From Meghimatium bilineatum (lineage: Eukaryota; Mollusca; Gastropoda; Stylommatophora; Philomycidae), in NCBI GenBank assembly GCA_034231615.1, contig CM067311.1:17380143-17444142 (forward strand): a stretch of 64,000 nt of DNA, read 5' to 3'. Of this stretch, positions 21,975 to 33,612 are shown in pieces. The notes under the pieces are model-generated. The model did no database searches. It saw nothing but the letters and a program-made list of their open reading frames with translations, and was not told where the DNA came from. A program made the position numbers and the translations under genes. Numbering within the stretch: position 1 is the stretch's first letter; every line of letters begins with the position of its first letter.

Positions 21975-22190
21975 TAACGATTTCCGTCCTCCGGGTAACA
22001 TCCTGTTAATTTGCAGAGTTTAAGAATAAACACAGAAATAGATGAAGAAACACTAAAATATGATCCTTTAACAACAAAAAGGAAGATGAAGGGAAAAAAG
22101 ACAGAGAAAGACAAAGAGATACATTTTTTTGAGCTGCACGTTGCTAATCTGCAGAAGCTTGACAGCAATCACAGCAGAAACAGAAGAAGC
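21975..22190 (+). mobile_element. Two SINE B 3'-end fragments
   Basis: CCGTCCTCCGGGTAACATCC through GAGTTTAAGAATAAACACAG (about 21985-22040) and TTGCTAATCTGCAGAAGCTT through CAGAAACAGAAGAAG (22138-22188) both resemble the SINE B 3' third. Confidence 0.6.
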
Positions 22191-22940
22191 GACGGGATAA
22201 CTCGTTACTGTAGCTCCACAGAGTAGAGATAATGCTAGGAAAAAAACAACCACTTGAACGAAACTCTAAAATGCAAAGCGTTGTGTGCAGATAGCTCCCG
22301 ATGATAACATTTTCGTGTGATCGCTGGTACGGAGTTTCATGCCCCTGATTTATTGATTATGCCGCAACATTTTTCATCGACTAAAATCTCGAGCTTTGAT
22401 AGGACAGCCGGTGATAAAACCAGAGTATGCTAAAAAAAAAGTGTAATTGTTCATTATGCAAGAGTACGGCATTGCTTCAGTGGTTGGGGGTTCGAGGTCT
22501 CATGAGATTGCGAAGCCCACTTCATACTGTATATTGTTCTGGAAGCACATATCACTATTCTGTTGCTCTATATAACCGCAAGCATCGCCCATATGACAAC
22601 CGAAACCTGGACTTCTAGTTCAGGGTGTAAATAATGGGCCACTACTTTTGTCCAGGCATGTCGAAGAATACGACTAAGGAAAGTTGGGTGAGAGATGGAC
22701 AACCTGTCATCTGTGAAAAAAATCAAGTATTGCCTGGATTTATTACTATTGTTTTCTGTCAGACGATTCCAATGATTGACAGAGAGATGCAACCTAGCAA
22801 ACTTTGCACATTTTTCCTTTTTGTGGCAGACTGATAAGCGGCGTGGAATGTTAGGTGTGCCATAACGGCAGATGAGTCAACAGATATGACTGAAGAATAA
22901 TGAACTAGTTGACTGAGACATATATGCTGCACTTCTGGCA
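22191..22940. other. No gene recognised; possible tRNA-like head near 22475
   Basis: TTCAGTGGTTGGGGGTTCGA near 22476 has tRNA-like flavour without pairing arms. Overlapping open frames of 63-74 codons on both strands carry no recognised domain. Confidence 0.4.
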
Positions 22941-23475
22941 GGACATGATAATCTGGGGATACGGTCACACTAGAATGCATCTCCTTGGCAGGACATCTAG
23001 GGATACGGTCACACTAGAATGCGTCTCCTTGGCAGGACATCTAGGGATACGGTCACACTAGAATGCATCTCATTGGCAGGACATCTAGGGATACAGTCAC
23101 ACTAGAATGCGTCTCCTTGGCAGGACATCTAGGGATACGGTCACACTAGAATGCGTCTCCTTGGCAGGACATCTGGGGATACGGTCACACTAGAATGCAT
23201 CTCATTGGCAGGACATCTAGGGATACGGTCACACTAGAATGCATCTCCTTGGCAGGACATCTGGGGATACGGTTACACTAGAATGCATCTCCTTGGCAGG
23301 ACATCTAGGGATACAGTCACACTAGAATGCATCTCCTTGGCAGGACATCTGGGGATACGGTCACACTAGAATGCATCTCCTTGGCAGGACATCTAGGGAT
23401 ACAGTCACACTAGAATGCATCTCCTTGGCAGGACATCTGGGGATATGGTCACACTAGAATGCATCTCCTTGGAAA
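22941..23475. repeat. 44-bp array, 12 copies
   Basis: The unit begins CTCCTTGGCAGGACATCTAG. ATCTAGGG/ATCTGGGG, ACGG/ACAG and GCATC/GCGTC variants alternate, with a clear two-unit (88 bp) period toward the right end. Confidence 0.96.
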
Positions 23476-23605
23476 CTAAACATACATCCATACCCCCCTT
23501 TCAACACAACCATACATTTAAGAGAACAAATATTATGTATGTCAGCGTCAGCTTTGCTGCTCAAATGAGGAGGATCTATGTGTATGTCTGAATATCTATG
23601 GATTG

Positions 23606-24135
23606 TCAAGAGCTACGTCTCAAGAGGAACCAGTCAAGAGCTACGTGTCAAGAGCTACGTGTCAAGAGGAACCAGTCAAGAGCTACGTGTCAAGAGGTAC
23701 CAGTCAAGAGCTACGTGTCAAGAGGTAACAGTCAAGAGCTACGTGTCAAGAGCTACGTGTCAAGAGCTACGTGTCAAGAGGTACCAGTCAAGAGCTACGT
23801 GTCAAGAGGAACCAGTCAAGAGCTACGTGTTAAGAGGTACCAGTCAAGAGCTACGTGCCAAGAGGTACCAGTCAAAAGCTACGTGTGAAGAGGTACCAGT
23901 CAAGAGCTACGTGTGAAGAGGAACCAGTCAAGAGCTACGTGTGAAGAGGAACCAGTCAAGAGCTACGTGTCAAGAGGTACCAGTCAAGAGCTACGTGTCA
24001 AGAGGTACCAGTCAAGAGCTACGTGTCAAGAGGTACCAGTCAAGAGCTACGTGTCAAGAGGTACCAGTCAAGAGCTACCTGTCAAGAGGTACCAGTCACG
24101 AGCTACGTGTCAAGAGGTACCAGTCAAGAGTTATT
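23606..24135. repeat. 28-bp dimeric array (two 14-bp halves), about 19 copies
   Basis: Half-units GAGGTACCAGTCAA and GAGCTACGTGTCAA are related to each other and usually alternate; runs of the second half alone occur near 23640 and 23740. The GGTACC in most first halves is a palindrome. Confidence 0.95.
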
Positions 24136-24714
24136 TTATCACAGTTAAAGGAATTATGACATCATCATCATCATATAAAGAAGCAATAGAGGTCGGATAA
24201 CTCAGTGATTAATGGCACTGGTTTCATATTTGGGTGGTCCATTTGTCGTTATTGTAGACACCCGTCGGTTCCTTGCTCGATCCAACTTAATAACATGGAC
24301 AAAATTAGTATAAATAAAAATACCGGGTTTTTTCTAGATATATTCTGAAAATAAAAGATTTAAAATTCCACAAACGTTCTTTAGGCAACGTTTTCTCTAC
24401 TATTTAACATAACACAACATAATAATTAACCATAACATTTAACCATAACATTTAAGGCCACTTTCACTATACCATTTAACGAAATCGTATCTTCGGTCCT
24501 GGGAAAAAATACGGCAATTTTTGGGAAATAAGAGGTGCCGGATATAGCGCTGACTCTATCATTCCTATTTGAACAATTTGTCGCAAAAACTGCAGGTCTG
24601 ACATAGTATTCTCGGTATTTTTTGAGGCTTGGTACAGAGAGAGTCTGTGATATTCAAGGATAATCTGTGTTGATGGTTACATCTTGAATTGGATATATGA
24701 ACAATTTTTTTAAC
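24136..24714. other. No gene recognised; weak tRNA-like sequence at 24186
   Basis: GGATAACTCAGTGATTAATG near 24193 resembles an A box. A short AACATAACATTTAACCAT repetition lies near 24405-24450. Nothing else is recognised. Confidence 0.4.
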
Positions 24715-24899
24715 ATAGTATTCTAAAATACAAGTAAATTCAAGAAGGAAACCAGAGGATAAATTAAAAATTCTTGAGACTAACGGGGATTGAACCAGTC
24801 CGTTCAACGATTCTAAATTGCTAGACGATTTGGTGCCTTTGAAAGGACTGGTTCAAGTCCCGTTAGTCTCAAGAATTTTTATTCTCAAATAGTACTCTA
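24715..24899. mobile_element. Foldback retroposon, 163 bp, near-perfect hairpin, 11-bp TSD
   Basis: Arms at 24766-24808 and 24838-24880 pair at about 39 of 43 positions, with a loop of about 29 nt. Each arm carries a B-box-like GGTTCAAGTCC or TTGAACC motif and the TTAGTCTCAAGAA end. ATAGTATTCTA (24715-24725) and ATAGTACTCTA (24889-24899) flank it. It is a shortened relative of the element at 11428-11829. Confidence 0.87.
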
Positions 24900-25440
24900 T
24901 CGCGTGAAAAGTTACAATTTATCTTTATAAGAAAGAATTACTTCCCTCGTTGTAGCTTCGATCTAAACTGACTGACAGCCAGAGAGAACGCGAGGAAGAC
25001 ACTCATACATACACACGCACCACACAGGAGAGATAGATAGAGAGGAAGAGAGAATAAGTGTATATTTCTTTCAGCGCATGTGATTTTACGTATGCAAACA
25101 AAAGATTTGTATCCAAACAAGTGAATATTTGTCTGTATTGAAACACTGAAATCCTACATCAAATGTCCAGATTGCTTCTCTGATTATGACATTTGTGTAG
25201 ATAAACAGCAGATTTTGCAGATTGCACATCGAGTATTTTGGATGTTCTCCTGGGATTCATCAATTATTTCACATACCTACCCCTGACTTGAATGCCTGTA
25301 TATTTATTGTGGCAATACCATCAATCAATCTATCAACTTGGATGTGTAATTCAAGCCCTTCTCCGAATAGATTTTACTGCTGATCTCAAACAGCGTCATT
25401 TATCTGGGCTGAATATGACTGATCATTAGTTATTTTGTGT
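24900..25440. other. No gene recognised
   Basis: Unique sequence. GCGTCATTTATCTGGGCTGA near 25395 has a near-copy at 31770, so a short dispersed repeat is present. Confidence 0.45.
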
Positions 25441-27065
25441 TGCCATAATATTCAAGAACAGGATAGCACAGACCAAATCTTCAAGAACAAGATAAAACAG
25501 ACCATAATCTTCAAGAACAAGATAACACAGACCATAATCTTCCAGAACAAGATAACACAGACCATAATCTTCCAGAACAAGATAACACAGACCATACTCT
25601 TCAAGAACAAGATAACACAGACCATAATCTTCCAGAACAAGATAACACAGACCATAATCTTCCAGAACAAGATAACACAGACCATAATCTTCCAGAACAA
25701 GATAACACAGACCATAATCTTCCAGAACAAGATAACACAGACCATAATCTTCCAGAACAAGATAACACAGACCATAATCTTCAAGAACAAGATAACACAG
25801 ACCATAATCTTCAAGAACAAAATAACACAGACCATAATCTTCCAGAACAAGATAACACAGACCATTATCTTCCAGAACAAGATAACACAGACCATAATCT
25901 TCCAGAACAAGATAACACAGACCATAATCTTCAAGAACAAGATAACACAGACCATAATCTTCAAGAACAAGATAACACAGACCATAATCTTCCAGAACAA
26001 GATAACACAGACCATAATCTTCCAGAACAAGATAACACAGACTATAATCTTCAAGAACAAGATAACACAGACCATAATCTTCAAGAACAAGATAACACAG
26101 ACCATAATCTTCAAGAACAAGATAACACAGACCATAATCTTCAAGAACAAGATAACACAGACCATAATCTTCAAGAACAAGATAACACAGACCATAATCT
26201 TCAAGAACAAGATAACACAGACCATAATCTTCAAGAACAAGATAACACAGACCATAATCTTCAAGAACAAGATAACACAGACCATAATCTTCCAGAACAA
26301 GATAACACAGACCATAATCTTCCAGAACAAGATAACACAGACTATAATCTTCAAGAACAAGATAACACAGACCATAATCTTCAAGAACAAGATAACACAG
26401 ACCATAATCTTCAAGAACAAGATAACACAGACCATAATCTTCAAGAACAAGATAACACAGACCATAATCTTCAAGAACAAGATAACACAGACCATAATCT
26501 TCCAGAACAAGATAACACAGACTATAATCTTCCAGAACAAGATAACACAGACCATAATCTTCCAGAACAAGATAACACAGACCATAATCTTCCAGAACAA
26601 GATAACACAGACCATAATCTTCCAGAACAAGATAACACAGACCATAATCTTCCAGAACAAGATAACACAGACCATAATCTTCAAGAACAAGATAACACAG
26701 ACCATAATCTTCAAGAACAAAATAACACAGACCATAATCTTCCAGAACAAGATAACACAGACCATTATCTTCCAGAACAAGATAACACAGACCATAATCT
26801 TCCAGAACAAGATAACACAGACCATAATCTTCCAGAACAAGATAACACAGACCATAATCTTCCAGAACAAGATAACACAGACCATAATCTTCAAGAACAA
26901 GATAACACAGACCATAATCTTCAAGAACAAGATAACACAGACCATAATCTTCCAGAACAAGATAACACAGACCATAATCTTCCAGAACAAGATAACACAG
27001 ACCATTATCTTCCAGAACAAGATAACACAGACCATAATCTCCATGAACAGGATAGTACATGCCAA
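25441..27065. repeat. 30-bp array, about 54 copies, open in three frames
   Basis: The unit begins ATAATCTTCCAGAACAAGAT; the main variant has TTCAAG for TTCCAG. Length is kept at exactly 30 throughout. Block 25621-25920 is repeated with its rare variants (AATAACACAG, ACCATTATCT) at 26521-26820, and the tract around 26041 (ACTATAATCT) recurs 300 bp later at 26341. Frames of about 540-560 codons are open on plus (period NKITQTIIFQ) and twice on minus (YGLCYLVLED; MVCVILFWKI). I see no start context, splice site or domain to favour coding. Confidence 0.96.
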
Positions 27066-27179
27066 ATCTTCCAAAACAGAATAGCGTAGGCCGAATCAAC
27101 ATTAAATAAAGAGAAACATTTTATGCAATGGAGTAATATCAATGGATGTCGAGTGCTAGAATGTTATATATAGCAAATT

Positions 27180-27372
27180 CTTTATGGACGCGAAGCACGG
27201 TAGATCTCCACTTTATGGAAGCGAAGCACGGTAGATCTCCACTTTATGGAAGCGAAGCACGGTAGATCTCCACTTTATGGAAGCGAAGCACGGTAGATCT
27301 CCACTTTATGGAAGCGAAGCACGGTAGATCTCCACTTTATGGAAGCGAAGCATGGTAGATCTCCACTTTAGT
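27180..27372. repeat. 31-bp array, 6 copies
   Basis: The unit begins TTTATGGAAGCGAAGCACGG; nearly perfect. It contains AGATCT. Confidence 0.95.
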
Positions 27373-27595
27373 AAACTCTGAGAGTATAATGGGTGATGGT
27401 TCCAGTTCTATGTTGGTTCATTGCTCGTTTTGAAAACTTTGTTAGGAGTTCTATACGGGCTACGTCTGTCCTCAGTCCAAATTCGCGCATTCTTAATATT
27501 AATTCATTCTCATTTTTCTCAAATTCGTCTTATTACACGGACTCACGAAGAACGATAAGTATGTATCTTCGGTTCATAGTCTGACCATCTGGCTA

Positions 27596-27915
27596 AATAG
27601 ACCACGATGCATGGGAAGAACTTGCACAAAATAGATCTACACGGCGTTCTAAAATAAAAAAGTGCGCATCATCTTGTGAAAAAAAGAGAAATGCAGCAGC
27701 ACAACAGCGGAGAGCAGCTAGAAAGTCACGGATAGACCAAGATCCGTCTACAGTCGTTATTCCATGTCCAAACTGTCCACGGATATTTACAGCTCGAATA
27801 GGGCTCATTAGCCATCTACGAACTCTATAATCAAGAACATAACTAAAATTGAATTTTCAAAAGTGGATGCAACAAATGGTCATCATCACTTGTGATGGAC
27901 GAACAACAATTGGTC
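27596..27915 (+). mobile_element. Non-LTR retrotransposon tail with complete-looking CxxC finger
   Basis: An uninterrupted 76-codon plus-strand frame (27600-27827, stop 27828-27830) runs WEELAQNRSTRRSKIKK, then NAAAQQRRAARKSRI, then IPCPNCPRIFTARIGLISH and LRTL. The C2H2 motif has CPNC and the first His; the second His is Leu. The frame has no initiating Met because only the C-terminus is present. The 3' end (ATGGTCATCATCACTTGTGA, near 27874) matches those at 17032 and 51345. Confidence 0.9.
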
Positions 27916-28038
27916 GGCCTGTTAGTTTCCTTCCATACACGCGTGTCCGGGGACAAAGATAAGCGTGACTTTCGCAGTAAGCCTCACATTTTAACTCTCT
28001 AATGACTACACTCATTCTCTGCGTACATCACTTGTTTT

Positions 28039-28338
28039 GACCTTTTGAAACGCCCGTGTGTTGCCGGGGCCCGAAAGGGAAGCAAAGAATAGCAACACTG
28101 TTTACCTTCCACGCATATCGTAAAAGGCGACTAAGGAGGTTATGGGATGGAGTTGGCTGCCCCATCGCATATAGGGGCAGTGACCCAAAGCCATGCTGAA
28201 GTCGGATGTGTCAGGCCGAAAGGCGCAGATATCGCAGCAATGCTGTAAACCATGACACAATGCATTCCGTTCTCCGGACTACATCCTGCTAATCTGCAGG
28301 AGTTTGAAAATGTACGAAAAAGAAGAAGACCTTTTGAA
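28039..28338 (+). mobile_element. SINE family B, full copy, 11-bp TSD
   Basis: GACCTTTTGAA at 28039-28049 and 28328-28338 flanks a 278-bp element starting CGCCCGTGTGTTGCCGGGGC and ending in AGAAGAAGA. This is the clearest full family member. No A or B box was found, so its Pol III origin is uncertain. Confidence 0.92.
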
Positions 28339-28393
28339 TCATATTCATTGAGTCACTTATTATGTACGCACGGGAATAGGCTTGCGATTACGG

Positions 28394-28755
28394 TCAGATA
28401 ATTGCCAGCTGTACGGCAAATACTTCTATTGTTAGACTGCTTGTTGTTCTTGCGGTAAAGGATCCACTGGCTTCATGTGATCTGGCAGTAAAGGCCCATG
28501 CACACAGCTGGTGGCGAATGACCGACCCGTCTGTGTAAATCACAACATTTGTGTCGTCGTCACATTCACAGATGAGCGCCTTGACGTCAGCATCCAAGCT
28601 CACAAGAATATATTCCCTGCACTCTCTATTGAGTGTAATTACGATATTGACTGCCTCCTGAAAGACTATAGCAATAGGTATCCATTTCTCGCCAGGAGTT
28701 ATGTCTTCTGGAGTGCAAAGCTGTTTAACAATATCCTCGGCATGACCCATTCATG
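28394..28755 (-). mobile_element. RNase H domain fragment of a non-LTR retrotransposon
   Basis: The minus strand reads VVIYTDGSVIRHQLCAWAFT, then TSSLTIEVFAVQLAII, corresponding to the first Asp and the Glu of the RNase H active site. About 118 codons are open (28394-28750). The downstream Asp and the rest are missing. A second, longer relative is at 43020-43790. Confidence 0.85.
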
Positions 28756-29426
28756 ATTTGTCTCTCTTGAGCTTACTTCCATTCACACGAGAGAGCTCAC
28801 TGTGTGGTCTATATCAGAACTCACTCTAAGGTATGCATGGGCATGCATTTTTTATATCAGGACCATAAAATAATGGAAATTTCAGTCCACTGTCTTCTGT
28901 CACTGTAAGGTTAGAATATTCTTTTTTTTTAAAAACCACACAGTACATAACACAAATAACCTAGTCCCCATTGAGAGAAATCACAGCACGTCAGTTCCTC
29001 CAAGGTAACTACAGGATTGATGGATTGTGCCAGAATTTTTGTGTCAGTTTGAGCACCGTTATTTTTATGCCAGGAGACAAACTGCCGTGCAATTTATTTG
29101 CAGCTTAAGTGAGATTAAGAATTTAAGAAATTCAAATGTGTCCGATTTAAAAAAAAAAAAAAACGTCCACAAGATTATTGAAATATGGGGACATTGAAAA
29201 CAAATGTGCAATTTATAGATTTATTTTAGAGATTCCTCTTACTTGCATGTGTTATCTTTATCCTAAGACTGGCTGAGTGTAGTGAGAGTGTCTCATAATC
29301 TTAAGGTGACAGATTTGAATTCAGATGCATACATGACCACATTTCTTGCCAATTATTTCCAAATGCGTTCAGTATGTATATTACTACATTAAATTTCTGT
29401 AATAGTAAAACTCATGTAACAGATAG
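28756..29426. other. No gene recognised
   Basis: Unique sequence with a T8 and an A14 run. No supported feature. Confidence 0.5.
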
Positions 29427-29570
29427 GGGACCTCTATAGCTCAGTGGTTAAGCTGTTCGCCTTGTATTAAAGAGATCATGGATTCGAATCCGGCTCGTGT
29501 CTTCCTGTTTACAAGGTGCATTATTTTCGGAGATATCTGTAGATTGTCGCTTGAAGATACGGAGTTACGT
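29427..29570 (+). mobile_element. SINE family D copy with clear tRNA-like A and B boxes
   Basis: TATAGCTCAGTGGTTAAGCT (A box region) and GGATTCGAATCCGG (B box) are spaced as in a tRNA, but the 5' and 3' acceptor strands do not pair, so it is not a functional tRNA. A core follows (TTTTCGGAGATATCTGTAGA, then CGCTTGAAGATACGGAG) and is shared with 19185, 37249 and 61594. Confidence 0.82.
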
Positions 29571-30166
29571 GCTATTAGTCGTACTCTCGGCAGGAGGCGT
29601 GCTTCATTGAGAGTGACAGAGTACATATGGGAAATCGAGTACAATGAGATACTTTACGACTTTTCAGCTCTTTTTTGTTCAACCTTAACAGATAGTGGAA
29701 TACATAAAGAAACAGCAGCTTACATAACGAAAATATTGTCCAGAACATCACTACAACTAAAATAATACTGGTTTATTGCAACGCCATGACATATAGGGGT
29801 GATCGGATCGCCAAAAGCAATGTCCATGGGTGTCCCCACCGACATGAATTTCGTTTATGTAAAGGGGCACTAGAATAAGAGGCTACTCAGGGTGTCAAAT
29901 GCCTAGCCTCAACACTGCCTTCTAAATAAAATATGCAACTACACCTGTATAAGCCTAAGGAAATGGATACTGGATCTTCTCGAAAGTACATGTGTTATGT
30001 TGACCGCATTGTCCTAAGTAGGATGTTGGTCAAGGAGAAAGCTGACCAAACATATTCTCTAATGACTTGGACATTCATACAATGACGTGGAAATGCGTAC
30101 AATGACGTGGAAATTGAAAACTACTTTATCTACTAAATCTAAGAAGAGAAAATAGAACATACACGT
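29571..30166. other. No gene recognised
   Basis: Unique sequence with a short ATGACGTGGAAATGCGTACA duplication near 30060-30110. Confidence 0.5.
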
Positions 30167-30748
30167 ATGACTTACATGGGTGTGTGATGTTCTGACTTAC
30201 ATGGGTGTGTGATGTTCTGACTTACATGGGTGTGTGATGTTCTGACTTACATGAGTGTGTGATGTTCTGACTTACATGAGTGTGTGATGCTCTGACTGAC
30301 ATGGGTGTTTGATGTTCTGACGTACATGGGTGTGTGATGCTCTGACTTACATGGGTGTGTGATGTTCTGACTTACATGGGTGTGTGATGTTCTGACTTAC
30401 ATGGGTGTGTGATGTTCTGACTTACATGGGTGTGTGATGTTCTGACTTACATGGGTGTGTGATGTTCTGACTTACATGGGTGTGCGATGTTTTGACTTAC
30501 ATGGTTTTGCGATGTTCTGACTTACATGGATGTACGATGTTCTGACTTACATGGATGTACGATGTTCTGACTTACATGGATGTGTGATGTTCTGACTTAC
30601 ATGGGTGTACGATGTTCTGACTTACATGGATGTGTGATGTTCTGACTTACATGGGTGTACGATGTTCTGACTTACATGGATGTGTGATGTTCTGACTTAC
30701 ATGGGTGTACGATGTTCTGACTTATATTGGTGCATGATGTTCTGAATC
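30167..30748. repeat. 25-bp array, about 23 copies
   Basis: The unit begins GTTCTGACTTACATGGGTGT. The left half is homogeneous; the right half (30500-30745) alternates GGATGTGTGAT and GGGTGTACGAT copies with a 50-bp period. Confidence 0.95.
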
Positions 30749-30947
30749 GACACCGACACACTCGTGGCATACCCATATGAGTTTTGACTCTATCAGCAGA
30801 TGACGAAGGGTATGTAAACTGATAGTTCCTGTAGCTAGTGTATTTTCTCACCTTACCCCGAAACCTGTCCTTATCTGTCAGAGTCATTTCACCGTATTCC
30901 AAAATACGCCCTAATATCGTTGAAAAGAGAAAACCTTACTGACACAT

Positions 30948-31075
30948 TATAGGGCGTGTATACAGTCGCCGTGCACTGTAGTCACATAGATATGCACAAT
31001 ATACTCACAATTCATATGACATGGTGTCACCCACAAGTTAAAGATTGCACAACGACTATGTAGACACCAGCTATA
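30948..31075. mobile_element. MITE of 120 bp with TATA TSD
   Basis: GGGCGTGTATACAGTCGCCG at 30952 and its inverted partner ending GTAGACACCAGC at 31071 match over about 20 positions with several differences; TATA bounds both sides. A second copy is at 46323. Confidence 0.75.
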
Positions 31076-31568
31076 ATAATAACATCCGCGTCAATTGCGG
31101 ATTTAAATGGATTCTGAAAGCAGACATTACTACCTTCAATAACTTACACATCTAGTTTTGAGGAATAGTAGTAGGAAGGGAAACTACACAATATAATCGT
31201 TAGTAACATTCTTTCCAATCGCACATGAGAAGAGAATCGTGGGTTGATAAAGAAGACACATTTGTTTCATGAAATGTTATAATTTTGATTTGGTTAAAAA
31301 ATATGTTTGGTTTACGGTCTCCTTAGAATTGCAGAAATATCTTTTTTATTGACTTCATCCAAGATTTGTTTACATAAAGATTTTTATTTTCCACAGTCCT
31401 GATGCCGTCTGCGGTTTCTTTTATTTCCGAGTGGCATAACTGTCAGACATGATCAAAATGTCCAAGTATTTAAATCTCTGGGTTTTGGTAGGGCGTCCGC
31501 CATTTCGGCGTTGCGTTTGTAATAGTTCTCTTTTCTAGAGATAACAATTACTTGCATATATTCTCTAT
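31076..31568. other. No gene recognised
   Basis: Unique AT-rich sequence. A minus-strand frame reading MADALPKPRDLNTWTF near 31453-31505 has coding-like composition but no domain or splice context I can support. Confidence 0.4.
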
Positions 31569-31724
31569 GCAATCTTCCACCCAGCAGGTGCACATTCCTA
31601 CTTGTAAAATACTGTTTCATGCAATATTCCGTCCAGCAGGTGCACATTCCTACTTGCAAAATACTGTTTCATGCAATATTCCGCTCAGTAGGTGCACATT
31701 TCTACCTGACAAATACTGTTTCAT
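31569..31724. repeat. 52-bp array, 3 copies
   Basis: The unit begins CAATATTCCGTCCAGCAGGT; the three copies differ at several positions. Confidence 0.88.
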
Positions 31725-31829
31725 TTGAAAGCAAATATTCTCCTCCAGAATGGTGCTGCACACAGATCACATATAGCGTCATTTATCTTGGCTGATGCCC
31801 GTAATAAATAACCACTTTATGTATAATTT

Positions 31830-31932
31830 GTATCGCCAGTCAATGACCACTTCACGTTGCCAGTCAATGACCACTTCACGTTGCCAGTCAATGACCACCT
31901 CACGTAATTTTTGTATTGCCAGTCAATGAAAA
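31830..31932. repeat. 24-bp array, about 3.5 copies
   Basis: GCCAGTCAATGACCACTTCA starts the unit. The sequence TTTGTAT(C/T)GCCAGTCAATGA occurs at both edges. Confidence 0.85.
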
Positions 31933-32699
31933 CAAGGACAAATTCGGAGCAGTTAGCATATATAAATGTTTCTAGATATACGCACAGGGCTTTATGACGG
32001 GAGATTTGATCAAAAGTTTCTCAATCATGAACACATGCACGAAAGTGTCGGATTTTCCCACGAATTTCAATATCTATTGAGATATGTTAAGTGATTTGTT
32101 ACGTCACCGTAACAGTTGGGTGGTAACACAAACATTGCTCTAGTTCCATTACACCAGAGGAATCTAGGCATATGGAAATCAAAAGAAGTTACCATCCTAC
32201 ACAGAACAGGAACAGTCGGTTACCATATTCTCAAAATGAGATCGGATCACACATGGACTAGTCTGGAGAGCTGTCATGATGGTGATCGGTCGACTAACTG
32301 AAAACATAATTAGGCAGCCTTTTTTACGTGGTGTGCCGGATGGAACGTCTTTCATGTGCAATCTGGCCAAAAATCCAATTTTTGTTTAGTTTTTTCGTAG
32401 TTAAAGTAGTCTCGTCTGAAATCTGGAGACAACGCATATACTACTTTTAGATCATCCAGGGGTGCCAGATAATTTGGACTTCCTGACCGAATGTGTTTCG
32501 CGGGCTGTAGTTCGCCCAATACTGCCCTACAATATATACATTCTTTTTAGCTATACAGGTTAAAAATGTATCATGGACATTGTATCATGGACGTTATAAC
32601 CAGTTTGACTAGTTTAAAGTAATACAGTTCATAATCTCTAGCATGACTGAAGAACGAAACTCAAAATAAGAAAACGTTCAATCACAGTACAAAACACTT
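31933..32699. other. No gene recognised
   Basis: Unique sequence with a short near-duplicate TTGTATCATGGACATTGTA near 32575. No supported feature. Confidence 0.5.
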
Positions 32700-33005
32700 G
32701 AGTAAGATAAAAAAAAACTGTGAATGAAGAAAATACTCGAAGGAACAAGAATGGAGAAAAACGCAAACAAAATGGGAATGGTAACAGTATTCAATAGACA
32801 TAGAATGGAGATAATTCTCCGATGATCAAGAGTGAAGAAAGTACTCGAAGAACTAATAGAGGACAAAGTAAGCAATTAAAGAAAATAAAATGGATAGAGT
32901 ATTTGAAGAACAGTGAATAAAGACAGTTCTCGAAGAACAGAGAATGCAGAAAGTACTCGAAAAACCAAATATAATGAATAAAGCACTCGAGGAACCGCAA
33001 ATTAA
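32700..33005. repeat. Degenerate array of about 30-35 bp (GAAGAAAGTACTCGAAGAAC)
   Basis: Seven or more related segments centred on GTACTCGAAGAAC-like motifs are spaced 30-45 bp apart with substitutions and indels. It looks like an old, decaying minisatellite. The minus-strand frames are its by-product. Confidence 0.65.
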
Positions 33006-33612
33006 GAAATATGATGACAATATTTGTAGACAGAAAAAGGAAAACGCACTGGGGGTTGGGGGGGGGGAAGGATGGGATTGATTCAGATAAAATGCACAAG
33101 AAGAAATGCAGCTGAAGGATATATTAAAAGTTGAATGATTGTATTGAATCCATACGGTGGATCCATATGTGCGGTCAAATGTGGCCGACATTGGACACTA
33201 CCGGATGATTACAGACTGTCATGTTAGTGGGTGACTGCGTAGAAACATGTAGAATATGTCTACTTGTACATATACACACAAAAATCTCTCTGATGAGGAG
33301 GCTGCTTCTGAAAACACTCTATACCGTTGAAGTCAACTAGGTATGAAAGTAAGCTCCGCAGCACGTCCACTGCACACAGGAAACAAATGTTTCATCGCTT
33401 GTAATTTCTGGTGATCGTAACAAGCAACCATACAAACAGATAATCAAAACCAAAATAAAACGTAACAAACAAACAAAAACAATTAACTAACAAAAACACA
33501 AAAAAAAAAAACAACAGAACATACAATAAAATTTGTTGAGTGATTATATCTCTCATTATGCTAAGGAGCAGGACAGTGTGTGATTTTACTGCATTACATC
33601 GTATTTTCATTA
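33006..33612. other. No gene; small hairpin near 33321
   Basis: Contains a G11 run near 33057 and a hairpin ATACC..GTTGA/TCAAC..GGTAT at about 33321-33344. The rest is AT-rich and unassigned. If the host exon at 34508 belongs to a gene, this lies in its first intron. Confidence 0.45.

Noticed and set aside
25435-27102. Three overlapping frames of about 540-560 codons taken as genes
   Set aside because: All are exact translations of one 30-bp repeat on both strands; no domain, no splice signals, no start context.
29427-29500. Functional tRNA gene
   Set aside because: A and B boxes are good, but the acceptor strands do not pair and a shared SINE core follows.
30776-30907. Internal host exon on minus strand (LEYGEMTLTDKDRFRG, between a TTAG acceptor and a GTAAGG donor)
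   Set aside because: The acceptor tract and donor are plausible, but the open phase does not fit the phase-0 donor at 34507 and no homology is recognised; could be chance.
32678-33191. Minus-strand Phe/Ser-rich frames as secreted proteins
   Set aside because: Three frames overlap over a degenerate GAA-rich minisatellite.
33287-33345. Hammerhead ribozyme (CTGATGAGG ... CTTCTGAAAAC)
   Set aside because: The core and a short stem II can be drawn, but no cleavage-site triplet with stems I and III follows; probably chance.
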